A stretch of 64,000 nt of DNA from an uncultured Pelagibacteraceae bacterium (lineage in GTDB: Bacteria; Pseudomonadota; Alphaproteobacteria; Pelagibacterales; Pelagibacteraceae). A program made the translations under genes and the position numbers. Within the stretch, counting starts at the first letter, position 1, and each line of letters opens with the position of its first letter. Shown in pieces: positions 38,708 to 48,189 of the stretch. The DNA lies in assembly GCA_902551985.1 (NCBI GenBank), contig CACDFI010000004.1, positions 1 to 64,000 on the forward strand. Reading direction: 5' to 3'. The notes under the pieces were generated by a model, which saw only the letters and a program-made list of their open reading frames with translations, had not been told where the DNA came from and did not search any database.

Positions 38708-39631
38708 TTAAGCAATAGATTTTAGATTATGCCGGTTATTTACTAACGAATGTGGTAAGCTTTTTCCTTTAATTTCAATTAGAGAGTAATTTCTTGTATC
38801 ACTAAAAACTTTCCTTAATAATTTATTCGTTAAATTGTGGCCGCCGTGTTTACATTTAATAGATCCAATTAATCTATACCCTGTTAAATATAAATCTCCT
38901 ATACAATCAAGAATTTTATGATTTACAAACTCATTAACATTTCTTAAACCATTTTTATTTAATATTTTGTCGTTCTTTACTACAATCGCATTTTCTAGCG
39001 ATCCACCTTTTCCAAGACCTAATTTTTTTAATTTTTCTATGTCTTCATAAAGACAAAATGTTCTAGAATTAAGAACCTCATCTAATTTATCTTCATACAC
39101 ATTTATTTTATTTTTTTGAGTTTTGATAATTTCATTATCGTAACTTATTTCAAATTCTATTTCTAATTTAGTATTAGATTTATCAATCGATATAAATTTA
39201 TTCTGCTCAACTATCTCTACATAATTATCAATTTTAATTAACTTTATTGGAACATCGCTTTTTTTTAATCCTGCATCTTTTAACAATTCTATAAAATTTT
39301 TTGCAGATCCATCAAGAATTGGAATTTCTTGTGAGTCTGTTTCAACTAATGCATTGTCAATTCCTAAGCTTAAAAAAGCAGCCATTAAATGTTCTATTGT
39401 AGAAACTTTAACTCCAAATTGATTACATATTGTTGTACAGAGTGTTGCTTCACTTACATTTTCGAAGTTAGGCACTACAACATTATTTTTCTTAAGATCT
39501 ACTCTTTTAAAAATGATCCCTGAGTTTGGTTCTGCAGGAAAAATATTAATATTCGATAATTTTCCTGTATGAATTCCTATACCAGAAAATGATATTTTAT
39601 TTGTAATAGTTGATTGTGATAAAACAGACAT
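38708..39631 (-). CDS. lpxC: UDP-3-O-acyl-N-acetylglucosamine deacetylase
   Basis: Committed step of lipid A synthesis. From the internal ATG at 39631 it has 307 aa (MSVLSQSTITNKISFSGIGIHTG), which fits the LpxC N-terminus; the longer frame to 39670 adds 13 residues not typical of the family. Zinc ligands are in STIEHLMAA (His) and NHKILDCIGDL (His, Asp), and the catalytic His is in KHGGHNLTNKLLRK. It follows ftsA in the dcw cluster, where ftsZ would normally stand in between. Confidence 0.94.
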   Translation of the reverse strand: MSVLSQSTITNKISFSGIGIHTGKLSNINIFPAEPNSGIIFKRVDLKKNNVVVPNFENVSEATLCTTICNQFGVKVSTIEHLMAAFLSLGIDNALVETDSQEIPILDGSAKNFIELLKDAGLKKSDVPIKLIKIDNYVEIVEQNKFISIDKSNTKLEIEFEISYDNEIIKTQKNKINVYEDKLDEVLNSRTFCLYEDIEKLKKLGLGKGGSLENAIVVKNDKILNKNGLRNVNEFVNHKILDCIGDLYLTGYRLIGSIKCKHGGHNLTNKLLRKVFSDTRNYSLIEIKGKSLPHSLVNNRHNLKSIA

Positions 39632-39692
39632 ATTTAAAATATATAAAATAGAGGAAAATTTAATATTCAAGTTATATTACAAGAAAATACAA

Positions 39693-40823
39693 TTATTTAG
39701 AGAAAAAGTTAAAAAAAGTCTCAAAAAACCCTGTTTTTTTTGGTTTATCTTTAACTATTATTAATCTGCTTTCTTCTGTTTTATAATATTCAAAACCAGC
39801 TTGACATATCATGGAATCAGTTTCTTCAAAAAAAATTAATTTTTTAAAATTATTTCTTGAGTTATGATCGAGAATACTGGGTAGCAATTTAGATCCACTA
39901 CCAATAAATACAATAATTGAATTTTCTAAAAAATTTATTTCTTTTGTCTTATTACTATTTAAAGCCAATTGAATGATTTCGTCTATTCTTGCCTTGATAA
40001 TTTGTTTTAATAAATCAACAGGAATATTTTTTTCATTAATTTCTTTATTAATATTTCTATTATAAAAGGACTCATTTTCATCTAAATTGAATTTTGTTTT
40101 CAAATCTTCTGAATATTCTTTATTTAGTTTTAATATCTTAGAGATATCTTTTGTAATGTGATTTCCTCCAATAGATACAGAATAAAAAAAATATAGTTTT
40201 TTATACTTAAAAAACCAAGCGCTAGTTCTTTCGAAACCAATGTCCAAAAATATATAATTATTTTCAGTGCTTAAACTTTTTTTGTAAAAAATTGATTTTA
40301 CATAACTTGTACAGAATATATTTGAAATATTAAGATTATTTTTTTTGAATAATTCTGATATATTTTTAACGATTAATTTACTAAGACATATAAATTTAAT
40401 TTCTAATATTAAAGATTTAATCTTTATTTCGTCAGTTATTATTTCTATCTCTTTAAATTCATCAATTATAATATTATTTACAATTAAATGAATAACATGA
40501 TCCTTAAAATAATTTTCTTTAATAATAAAATTAGCTTCCTCAACCAAGTTTTTATACTGTTTAGAAATTAAAGTGGGTTTATCAAATGATTTTTTAATTG
40601 AAAGATCTATAGATTTAAATTTTGTTGAGTCATATAAAACGTTTACGTAATCTATATGCATAGATAATTTTTTTTCAGCACTTCTTATCAATCTACTCAA
40701 AGATGTTTCTGAATTATTGTTATTTTTAATTTGGGATAAAAAAATGCTTTGAGCGGAATTATTAAAAACATTGATTCTAATATTGTCAGTTCCAAGATCG
40801 ATTACAGTATTAAAATCACTCAT
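39693..40823 (-). CDS. ftsA: Cell division protein FtsA (diverged)
   Basis: Actin-like membrane tether for FtsZ. From the ATG at 40823 it has 376 aa (MSDFNTVIDLGTDNIRINVF); the longer frame to 40865 runs further into ftsQ. It is much diverged, but the phosphate-1 loop (VIDLGTDNIRI), the phosphate-2 region (NYIFLDIGFERTSAWFF) and the GGNHITKDIS segment are in order. The end GFFETFFNFFSK is a good amphipathic membrane-targeting helix. It lies between ftsQ and lpxC, without ftsZ next to it. Confidence 0.85.
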   Translation of the reverse strand: MSDFNTVIDLGTDNIRINVFNNSAQSIFLSQIKNNNNSETSLSRLIRSAEKKLSMHIDYVNVLYDSTKFKSIDLSIKKSFDKPTLISKQYKNLVEEANFIIKENYFKDHVIHLIVNNIIIDEFKEIEIITDEIKIKSLILEIKFICLSKLIVKNISELFKKNNLNISNIFCTSYVKSIFYKKSLSTENNYIFLDIGFERTSAWFFKYKKLYFFYSVSIGGNHITKDISKILKLNKEYSEDLKTKFNLDENESFYNRNINKEINEKNIPVDLLKQIIKARIDEIIQLALNSNKTKEINFLENSIIVFIGSGSKLLPSILDHNSRNNFKKLIFFEETDSMICQAGFEYYKTEESRLIIVKDKPKKTGFFETFFNFFSK

Positions 40824-40824
40824 T

Positions 40825-41511
40825 TTAATTTGATAGTATAATTTGATTACTAACTCGTAGGTCAATAATTCTATTATTCATAAAGTTATTATTTTTAACT
40901 AATTTGTTGTAAATTTTAATAGATTTTTCTATATTTTTAGAAGGAAGCATTAATAATGTACCATTTGAAAATTTTAAGTCCCATCTTTTATTTTTATAAT
41001 AAAAATATTTATTAATATTTTTTAAATCTATTTTTTGATGTTTTAAAATTTTTTGTAAATCAATAAATTCATTTATTTTAAAATCTCCAAAAATAATTGG
41101 TGGGTCATCTGTTATAATTATTTGGTTAGCATTAATATATTTTCCATTTTGACCGATATAAAAAATTTCACTATCTTTTTGGGTTTTGGCTATTATAAAA
41201 GTTTTGGTTAAATTAATATTTATAGTTGATGGCATTACCTTATTAATATATATTTGGCTTAAGTAATTAAATTTACTTAACTTTTTTAATAATTCTTTTT
41301 TTTTCAATTTAAATATATTTGTATTTTGAAAGTAGCTGAGTTCATCCTGCACCATTTTCGCCTCTTTAACAGATAAACCATAAATATTAATATTCTTTAA
41401 GGTAAATTTATCTTCATATTTTTCTAATAACGCAAAATTAAATATTGAGGATAAAAAAATAAACAAAAACAAATAAAAGTATAATTTATATTTATTTGTT
41501 AATTGAAGCAT
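40825..41511 (-). CDS. ftsQ: Cell division protein FtsQ
   Basis: Bitopic division protein linking FtsA/FtsZ and the septal synthase. The 228 residues have one N-terminal membrane helix (KLYFYLFLFIFLSSIFNFALL) and then a POTRA domain (TLKNINIYGLSVKEAKMVQDEL) with the RVSNQIIL strand at the end. Sequence identity to model FtsQ is low; position between ddl and ftsA supports the call. The start overlaps ddl by 20 bases. Confidence 0.85.
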   Translation of the reverse strand: MLQLTNKYKLYFYLFLFIFLSSIFNFALLEKYEDKFTLKNINIYGLSVKEAKMVQDELSYFQNTNIFKLKKKELLKKLSKFNYLSQIYINKVMPSTININLTKTFIIAKTQKDSEIFYIGQNGKYINANQIIITDDPPIIFGDFKINEFIDLQKILKHQKIDLKNINKYFYYKNKRWDLKFSNGTLLMLPSKNIEKSIKIYNKLVKNNNFMNNRIIDLRVSNQIILSN

Positions 41512-42412
41512 CTTTAATTATTTCCTCTATAAGTTTAATAAAATTGATATTTCTGTATTTTGCAATCTCAGGTACTAAAGATAAAGAAGTCATACCTGGT
41601 TGGGTATTTAGCTCCAATAAATAAAATTTATTATTATAAAATCTAAAATCAGACCTTGATACACCTCTACATTTTAATAATTTGTGAGCTTTCATAGCTA
41701 TAGCATTAACTTTATTGAAATTTTTTTGACTTATTTTTACTGGTATAATATGTTTTGTTTTTGCACTTGCACTATACTTTGCTTTATAATCATAAAATTT
41801 TCTCTTTGGCTTTAATTCTATTATGCCTAATTTCTTTTTACCTAAAATTGCAGCTTGAATTTCCCTTCCAGGTATGTATTTTTCAATTAAGATTTCTTTA
41901 AATTTTTCTAGTTTCAGTAAATTTTTTCTAAAATTCTTTTTGTTTGAAATATGTACTCCTACACTTGATCCTTCATTAATTGGCTTCAAAACTACTGGAA
42001 ATTTCAATTTTTGATCAACTATTTTTGTTATATTTTTAAAATTGATATTATTTTTAAAAATAAATTTTATATATGGGGGTGTCAGAATTTTATTTTTAAC
42101 AAATATTTTTTTAGATATTTCTTTATCAATTGCAAGCGATGAAGAAAGTACACCTGAATGAGTATATTTTATTCTTTCAGACTCAAGTATCGTTTGAATA
42201 TAGCCGTCTTCTCCATATCTGCCATGTAAAAGATTTAAAACCAAATCTGGTCTGAATTTTCTTAATTTTTTTACAAAATTTCCATCAGGCTCAATTAATA
42301 AAATATTATATTTTCTATCTTTTTTTAATTCCTTAATAACGCTTTTTGCTGTTATTAAACTAATCTCTCTTTCATTTGAATATCCGCCGGCTAAAGTTAA
42401 TATTTTTTTCAC
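41492..42412 (-). CDS. ddl: D-alanine--D-alanine ligase
   Basis: ATP-grasp enzyme joining two D-Ala for the pentapeptide. The 306 residues include GGYSNEREISL at the start, LHGRYGEDGYIQ near 64, PVVLKPINEGSSVGVH near 136, the ELNTQPGMTSLSLVPE closing motif near 274. Length fits DdlB. It overlaps murB by one base and ftsQ by 20. Confidence 0.95.
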   Translation of the reverse strand: MKKILTLAGGYSNEREISLITAKSVIKELKKDRKYNILLIEPDGNFVKKLRKFRPDLVLNLLHGRYGEDGYIQTILESERIKYTHSGVLSSSLAIDKEISKKIFVKNKILTPPYIKFIFKNNINFKNITKIVDQKLKFPVVLKPINEGSSVGVHISNKKNFRKNLLKLEKFKEILIEKYIPGREIQAAILGKKKLGIIELKPKRKFYDYKAKYSASAKTKHIIPVKISQKNFNKVNAIAMKAHKLLKCRGVSRSDFRFYNNKFYLLELNTQPGMTSLSLVPEIAKYRNINFIKLIEEIIKDASINK

Positions 42413-43320
42413 TATTCAACTACAACAATTTCTAATTCTAATTTTACACCCGTATTTTTCTCAACTTTTTCTTTTACAAAATTAATTAATGATTTCATAT
42501 CTTTAGATTTTGCGTTTTTTTTATTAACAAAAAAATTTGCATGTTTTTCAGAAATAAATGCATCACCATAACTTTTCTCGACAGAGACGCTTGATCTAAT
42601 CAATTCCCATACTTTTTTATTAGTTTGATTGATTGGATTTTTAAAAGTACTTCCGCTAGTCTTAATTTTGGTTGGTTGAGCCATTTCCTTTTTTTTTATT
42701 AATTCATTCATATATTTATTTATTTCTAAACTATCCTTTTCCTTTCCTTTAAAAGTAGCGCTTAAAAAAATTAAGTCTTTGGATAACTCAATTGACCTAT
42801 AGTTAAAATTGATTTTATTTGCAGGTATACTTTTTACAACTCCCTGAAAATCTACTAACTGGATTGAAATAAGAACATCTTTAAATTCTTTTTTAAAGCA
42901 GCCAGAATTCATTCTTATACCACCACCAATAGACCCTGGTATACATGACATAAATTCTAACCCAGAAATATTATTGTTCCTAGCAAATTCTGAAACTTTT
43001 TTTTGAGAAACAGCAGTTCCAGCAATAATTGTAGTTTTGTCTAACAAAGAAATCTTGGAAAAATTTTTTCCTAACTTAATGATAGTTCCTTGATAGGTTT
43101 CATCATCAAATAAAACATTAGAACCATTTCCTAAAATAAATATTTTCCCACGTAAATTATATAATTTAAGATATTCTATTAAACCTTTTAAAGAATTTGG
43201 TTTAAACAAAATTCTTGTTCTTCCACCTATATTAAACCAATTTAGATTTTTAATACTTTGATCGAAAAAGATATTTCCATCTATAAATAATGCAGATTTT
43301 TTTATATCTCCAATTTCCAT
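42412..43320 (-). CDS. murB: UDP-N-acetylmuramate dehydrogenase
   Basis: NADPH- and FAD-dependent reduction of enolpyruvyl-UDP-GlcNAc to UDP-MurNAc. The 302-residue protein has the FAD segment NWFNIGGRTRILFKP, ILGNGSNVLF near 63, the MSCIPGSIGGGIRMNSGC loop near 128 and the catalytic Ser in SGSTFKNP near 224. The spacing is of the short type (MurB type II). It abuts murC and ddl with one-base overlaps, so it is translated as part of a chain. Confidence 0.95.
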   Translation of the reverse strand: MEIGDIKKSALFIDGNIFFDQSIKNLNWFNIGGRTRILFKPNSLKGLIEYLKLYNLRGKIFILGNGSNVLFDDETYQGTIIKLGKNFSKISLLDKTTIIAGTAVSQKKVSEFARNNNISGLEFMSCIPGSIGGGIRMNSGCFKKEFKDVLISIQLVDFQGVVKSIPANKINFNYRSIELSKDLIFLSATFKGKEKDSLEINKYMNELIKKKEMAQPTKIKTSGSTFKNPINQTNKKVWELIRSSVSVEKSYGDAFISEKHANFFVNKKNAKSKDMKSLINFVKEKVEKNTGVKLELEIVVVE

Positions 43321-44711
43321 TAAAAAATATTTTTTAAATTTCTCATCCAGTTAGATATTGATCCTGCTCCCATCCCTATAAAAATTTTTTCGCCAAATGC
43401 ATTCTGCTTAACAAACCTTTTTAACTGAAGTTCATCATCAATTTGTATTAATCTTACTTTGGAGTTTTTTATTATTAGTTTTGCAAAATAGTTATAAGTA
43501 AAATTTAGTTTTATTTTTTCATTAGCACTATAAATTGGGCACAATAAAACAGTATCTGCCATTTTAAAGCACTTGGAAAACTCATATTTTAAATTTTTTA
43601 CTCGTGAAATTCTGTGAGGTTGAAAAACACATACAATTTCTTTATTTTTGTAGACACTCTTTACTCCACTTAACACTGAACTTATTTCAGTTGGATGATG
43701 TGCATAATCATCATAAAAACTTACTTTAAAGTAGTCAAATAAATGAGTAAATCTCCTTTGAACACCTTTGAAACTAAAAAGACCCAATTTTATATATTTT
43801 TCAGGTAGGCCAATTGTAAAGGTCAATGCTGCTGCTGCTGCTGCATTTCTTATATTGTGAATTCCAATCATTGGGAGTTTAATGTTTTTAATAATTTTTT
43901 TTTTACTTGGGATATTTATTTTCATATCAAAGCTAGAAAGTTTAAAGTTTTGTTTAATATTTATGATTTGAAAATTTGATGTCTTATCTTTACCATAAGT
44001 ATAAAAATTTTTATTTTTTGATTTATTCAGAACGTCTTTTAGATTTCTATCATCATTACAAATGAAACCTTTACCAACAGAGGGTATTTTTTCTATAAAT
44101 TCTAAAAAACTTTTTTTTAGATTTGATATATTTTTATAATAATCTAAATGCTCATAATCTAAGTTTGTTACAATAGAATAAACAAAAGGTATTTTTAAAA
44201 AACTACCATCTGATTCATCAGACTCCGCCACACACCAATTACTTTTTCCTAATTTTGCAGAATTGCCAAAAGAATTTAAAACACCGCCATTAATAATAGT
44301 TGGATCTAATTTACTAGTCGAAAATATATTTGATACTAAAGATGTTGTTGTAGTTTTTCCATGTGAGCCAGTAACAACGATATTTCTCATGAAAGAAACT
44401 ATATGACCCAACATATCTCCTCTTGTATAAATTGGTAATTTTTTTTTTATCGCTTCCTGAATTTCAGGATTACTTTTTTTGATTGCAGATGAAATTACCA
44501 GAACAGTAGTTTTTTTTATATTTTCTCTTTTATGATTTAAAAATATTTTGACTTTTTTATCATTTAGTCTTTCAATATTTTTATTATTAGCAATATCGCT
44601 GCCTTGAACTTTATAACCTAAACCATTCATAATCAATGCTAAACCACTCATGCCTATACCGCCAATACCGACAAAGTGAATAAGTTCGTTTTTTCCTAAA
44701 TCAATTTTCAT
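43320..44711 (-). CDS. murC: UDP-N-acetylmuramate--L-alanine ligase
   Basis: Adds L-Ala to UDP-MurNAc. The 463 residues include HFVGIGGIGMSGLALIM near 12, the ATP loop VVTGSHGKTTTTSLVS near 109, AESDESDGSFLK near 164, NLDYEHLDYY near 185 and DYAHHPTEISSVL near 337. All Mur-ligase motifs are in order. It overlaps murG by 11 bases. Confidence 0.96.
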   Translation of the reverse strand: MKIDLGKNELIHFVGIGGIGMSGLALIMNGLGYKVQGSDIANNKNIERLNDKKVKIFLNHKRENIKKTTVLVISSAIKKSNPEIQEAIKKKLPIYTRGDMLGHIVSFMRNIVVTGSHGKTTTTSLVSNIFSTSKLDPTIINGGVLNSFGNSAKLGKSNWCVAESDESDGSFLKIPFVYSIVTNLDYEHLDYYKNISNLKKSFLEFIEKIPSVGKGFICNDDRNLKDVLNKSKNKNFYTYGKDKTSNFQIINIKQNFKLSSFDMKINIPSKKKIIKNIKLPMIGIHNIRNAAAAAALTFTIGLPEKYIKLGLFSFKGVQRRFTHLFDYFKVSFYDDYAHHPTEISSVLSGVKSVYKNKEIVCVFQPHRISRVKNLKYEFSKCFKMADTVLLCPIYSANEKIKLNFTYNYFAKLIIKNSKVRLIQIDDELQLKRFVKQNAFGEKIFIGMGAGSISNWMRNLKNIF

Positions 44712-45774
44712 TTATTAGTTTAGTTATATTAACTTTATTTTTTTCCCAAGTATCTTGTTTAGTTAATTGAATTAAATTATTTTTTTTTGAAAAGTATTCA
44801 TTTTGATTTTCAAATATATTAGTTAGCAAGTTTACAAAATTATTTTCATTAATATCTTTTTGCATAATTAACCAACAACAATTTTTTTTTTTATAAAATT
44901 CTGCATTATAGTATTGATGATTATCTTTAGCATACGGAAATGGAATTGCCACAAATGGAATATTCAAATAACTTAATTCTGAAATTACTGACGCGCCAGA
45001 ACGAGTAATAGCTAAATCATAATTTACAGCTTTTATTAGTAATTTATGATCAAAATCAAATAATTCGTGATCTATTTGATTTTTTATATATAAATTTTTC
45101 AGATTTTCTCTCGATTTTTGGTCGGTTATCTGCTGTAAAACTTTTATATTTTGAGATTTAGATAGTTTTATTATCATCTTTGAAATAAAATCATCAAAAA
45201 ATTTTGCACCTTGGCTTCCTCCTATAATTAAAATTTTTTTTTGATCCCCAAGAGTTTTTTTTATATTTTTTTGATATTCATAAATTTCTTTCCTAAGCAA
45301 TGGCTTGATTAAATATATTTTTTTTAGATGTTTTTCAGGAATTTTTTTTAAATTTTTATCGTAACAAATAATTTTTTTTGCAAAACTTAAGGTTAATTTA
45401 TTTGCTCTTCCTAAAATAGAGTTGGGTTCAAAAACAAAAATTTTGATTTTCATAAAATATGATGCCAATGACCAAGGTATAGACATATATCCACCTGTAC
45501 TAATTAAAATATTAAAATTATTTAATTTGAGATATCTATACGATTTAAATATTGAAAAAAAAAATTTTGTAAAATTGTATGGAATTAAAAATAAATTTGA
45601 TAGTATATTTGGCACATCAATTAATGAAAAATTATAACTACTATTAATATACTTAGATCCTCTTACATCCGTTACAATATGTACTTCAAAATCATCTTTT
45701 AGAGAGTCATATAAACTCAATGCAGGAATTACATGGCCACCTGATCCACCAGTAATAATAAGTATTTTTTTCAT
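44701..45774 (-). CDS. murG: UDP-GlcNAc transferase MurG (lipid I to lipid II)
   Basis: Membrane-associated GT28 transferase. The 357-residue protein opens with the glycine-rich loop ITGGSGGHVIPALSLYDSL, has STGGYMSIPWSLA near 90, the nucleotide-site loop IIGGSQGAKFFD near 184 and the ITRSGASVISELSYLNIPFVAIPFPYAKDNHQYYNA motif near 255. It is unusually Lys/Ile/Asn-rich compared with model MurG. The position after ftsW is standard. Confidence 0.95.
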   Translation of the reverse strand: MKKILIITGGSGGHVIPALSLYDSLKDDFEVHIVTDVRGSKYINSSYNFSLIDVPNILSNLFLIPYNFTKFFFSIFKSYRYLKLNNFNILISTGGYMSIPWSLASYFMKIKIFVFEPNSILGRANKLTLSFAKKIICYDKNLKKIPEKHLKKIYLIKPLLRKEIYEYQKNIKKTLGDQKKILIIGGSQGAKFFDDFISKMIIKLSKSQNIKVLQQITDQKSRENLKNLYIKNQIDHELFDFDHKLLIKAVNYDLAITRSGASVISELSYLNIPFVAIPFPYAKDNHQYYNAEFYKKKNCCWLIMQKDINENNFVNLLTNIFENQNEYFSKKNNLIQLTKQDTWEKNKVNITKLINEN

Positions 45775-45778
45775 TAAA

Positions 45779-46888
45779 TTAATTTAATTTTCTTTTTGTT
45801 AAATTTAAAATTATACCAGAGACAATTGCTGTACTTACAATTGATGACCCACCATAACTCAAGAACGGAAGTGTCATGCCTGTTGTTGGAAGTATTCTTA
45901 TGTTAACACCCACATGTATAAAAGTTTGTAACAATATTAAAGAAATACAACCAATCAAAATTAATTTATAAGTATCTTCATTTAATAAATTTATTTTTTG
46001 AATAACCTTATAAGAAAAAATTAGATACAAAAATAGAATACCAATGACAATAATTGCTCCAAACTCTTCTGATATAACAGAGACTATATAATCTGTATGA
46101 GCTTCTGGGACTCTCGAATTCAAAGTGCCTTCGCCAATACCTTTTCCAAAAAAACCTCCGTTTATAATTGCGTCACTCGCTTTTTCTGCTTGATAATTAT
46201 TGCCAGAATTTGAGTCTAAAAAAGCTAAAAGTCTTATTTTTATATATTCGAATTTAGGAACAAAAATTACAAGATAACTAACAATTGAACCTGCCAATAG
46301 AAAAAATACAAAAAATATAAAGATATTAATGCCAGATACAAAAATTAAAGCTAGCCAGACCATTGTCATTAATAGTGTTTGTCCAATGTCAGGTTGATAA
46401 ACTAGCAATAGTAAAATAGGAAGAATAAATAAAGTACTTAAAAAATATTTTAAATATAGTCTTCTACTCTGCATAGTTAGCATTAAAGATAATGTCACTA
46501 TAAAAAATGGCTTTATAATTTCAACAGGTTGAAACCTTGGTAAAAAAAACAAATCTAACCATCTTTTTGATCCTTTAACCTCAACTCCAATAAAAGGAAC
46601 TAAAAATAAACTTAAAAACGTAACCAAAAATAAAATAAACGAAAATTTTGTTAAGATTTTTTGATTCAAGAATGAGAAAAGTATCAAAATTAAAATAGCC
46701 AGAGTTATATAAACGGAATGTTTAAAAAAAAAATAATATGATTTTGTATCTAATTTATCTGAAGCTATTAGAGAAGTAGAGACTAATGAAAAAAAAAGAC
46801 CTAATAAAAATAATCCTAAAATTAAAAATAACAGAAATTTATCTATATTTTTCCACCAATGATAAAAGCTATCTAAATAATTACTCAT
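45779..46888 (-). CDS. ftsW: Peptidoglycan polymerase FtsW (SEDS family)
   Basis: Septal glycosyltransferase that works with FtsI. The 369-residue protein has about ten membrane helices, the KGSKRWLDLFFLPRFQPVEIIKPF loop near 112, VYQPDIGQT near 162 and, near the end, the SEDS motif LPTTGMTLPFLSYGGSS. It overlaps murD by 4 bases and precedes murG. Confidence 0.95.
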   Translation of the reverse strand: MSNYLDSFYHWWKNIDKFLLFLILGLFLLGLFFSLVSTSLIASDKLDTKSYYFFFKHSVYITLAILILILFSFLNQKILTKFSFILFLVTFLSLFLVPFIGVEVKGSKRWLDLFFLPRFQPVEIIKPFFIVTLSLMLTMQSRRLYLKYFLSTLFILPILLLLVYQPDIGQTLLMTMVWLALIFVSGINIFIFFVFFLLAGSIVSYLVIFVPKFEYIKIRLLAFLDSNSGNNYQAEKASDAIINGGFFGKGIGEGTLNSRVPEAHTDYIVSVISEEFGAIIVIGILFLYLIFSYKVIQKINLLNEDTYKLILIGCISLILLQTFIHVGVNIRILPTTGMTLPFLSYGGSSIVSTAIVSGIILNLTKRKLN

Positions 46889-48189
46889 GTTCTTACTTCT
46901 CTAATTATATATTTAATATTTTTATTAAAAAATTTTCCTCTTTCCTCAAAGTTTTTAAATTGATCAAAAGAAGCAGCGGAAGGACTAAAAAGGATTACTT
47001 TTTTGCTATCATCATTTTTAATATTATTTTTTAAATTTTTTAAAATTTTTTTAAGTGTTAGAGAACTTTGACAAAAAATTTTACTTGGTAAACAATTGAT
47101 CAAAAGATTTCTATCTTTGCCATAAACAAAAGCTTTAATATTTGAGTAATACTTTTTATTTAATTTAAATTTATCGCCTTTTTTTGTAAGTCCTCCCAAA
47201 ATCCAATAAATATTTTTATAACTTTCCAGCAATGGTACTGAAGAAGAAAAACTTGTAGATTTTGAGTCGTTAATGATTAATAATTTTCTCGATTGATATA
47301 TTATTTGTTGTCTAAAATCTAATCCTTTAAATTTATTAGCCGTATTTATTACTGTTTTAAAATTTATCTTAAAGACCTTAGCAATATTGAAAATGAAACT
47401 AAGATTTTTTCTATTACTAGAATTTTTAAAACAAATATTGTCTATTAGTCTAAAATATTTTTTATATTTAAAATAATCTATTTTTATAATTTTAGATTTT
47501 ATTTTTTGTTTTTTTACTAATTCATTAAGAATTTTATTTTCGCTGTCTATAAAAGTGTAGTCATTTTTGGTTTGTAATTTTACGATTTTAAATTTAGCAT
47601 TTACATAATTTTTGAAGGTTCCATGTCTTTCTAGATGATCTGGATTTAGGTTAAGTATAACAGAATATTTTGACTTAAAATACTGACTATAATCAAGTTG
47701 ATATGAAGACGCCTCAATTACAAATATTGTATTTTTTTTTATTTTTTTTTCCATTAAAATTGGATAGCCAATATTGCCGGTTAATCTTACATCCATTTTA
47801 TTATTTTTTAGAAGATCATATAAAAGTTTTGAAGTGGTCGATTTACCATTTGTTCCAGTGATTGTTATTTTATTTATTTTTGGATAACTGATTTCAAATA
47901 TATCAAGTTCTGTGATAATTTTAGACCTATTTCTGATCAAATAACCAGAAATTCTACATTTATTGATATCTATTCCTGGACTTAAAACAATGAAATCAAA
48001 GCATATATTAAATAAATTCTTAATATTAATTAATTTTTTTTTGAACTTAGTTGGAATATTTTTTGTGTTGTCGTCATATATTGCACAGTTATTATTACCT
48101 TTTAAAAAATTAAAACAAGAAATTCCAGATTTTCCAAAACCATAAATTAAAATTTTTTTGTTTTTAAAATTAATCTTTCTTTCATTCAT
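46885..48189 (-). CDS. murD: UDP-N-acetylmuramoyl-L-alanine--D-glutamate ligase
   Basis: Adds D-Glu. With the ATG at 48189 it has 434 aa (MNERKINFKNKKILIYGFGK). That ATG overlaps the mraY stop (TAATG); the frame can reach 48246 but then lies inside mraY. The NAD-like loop IYGFGKSGISCF, ITGTNGKSTTSKLL near 110-125, NLNPDHLERHG near 180 and INDSKSTSF near 300 are clear. It is a very AT-rich, diverged member with many Lys and Asn. Confidence 0.93.
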   Translation of the reverse strand: MNERKINFKNKKILIYGFGKSGISCFNFLKGNNNCAIYDDNTKNIPTKFKKKLINIKNLFNICFDFIVLSPGIDINKCRISGYLIRNRSKIITELDIFEISYPKINKITITGTNGKSTTSKLLYDLLKNNKMDVRLTGNIGYPILMEKKIKKNTIFVIEASSYQLDYSQYFKSKYSVILNLNPDHLERHGTFKNYVNAKFKIVKLQTKNDYTFIDSENKILNELVKKQKIKSKIIKIDYFKYKKYFRLIDNICFKNSSNRKNLSFIFNIAKVFKINFKTVINTANKFKGLDFRQQIIYQSRKLLIINDSKSTSFSSSVPLLESYKNIYWILGGLTKKGDKFKLNKKYYSNIKAFVYGKDRNLLINCLPSKIFCQSSLTLKKILKNLKNNIKNDDSKKVILFSPSAASFDQFKNFEERGKFFNKNIKYIIREVRT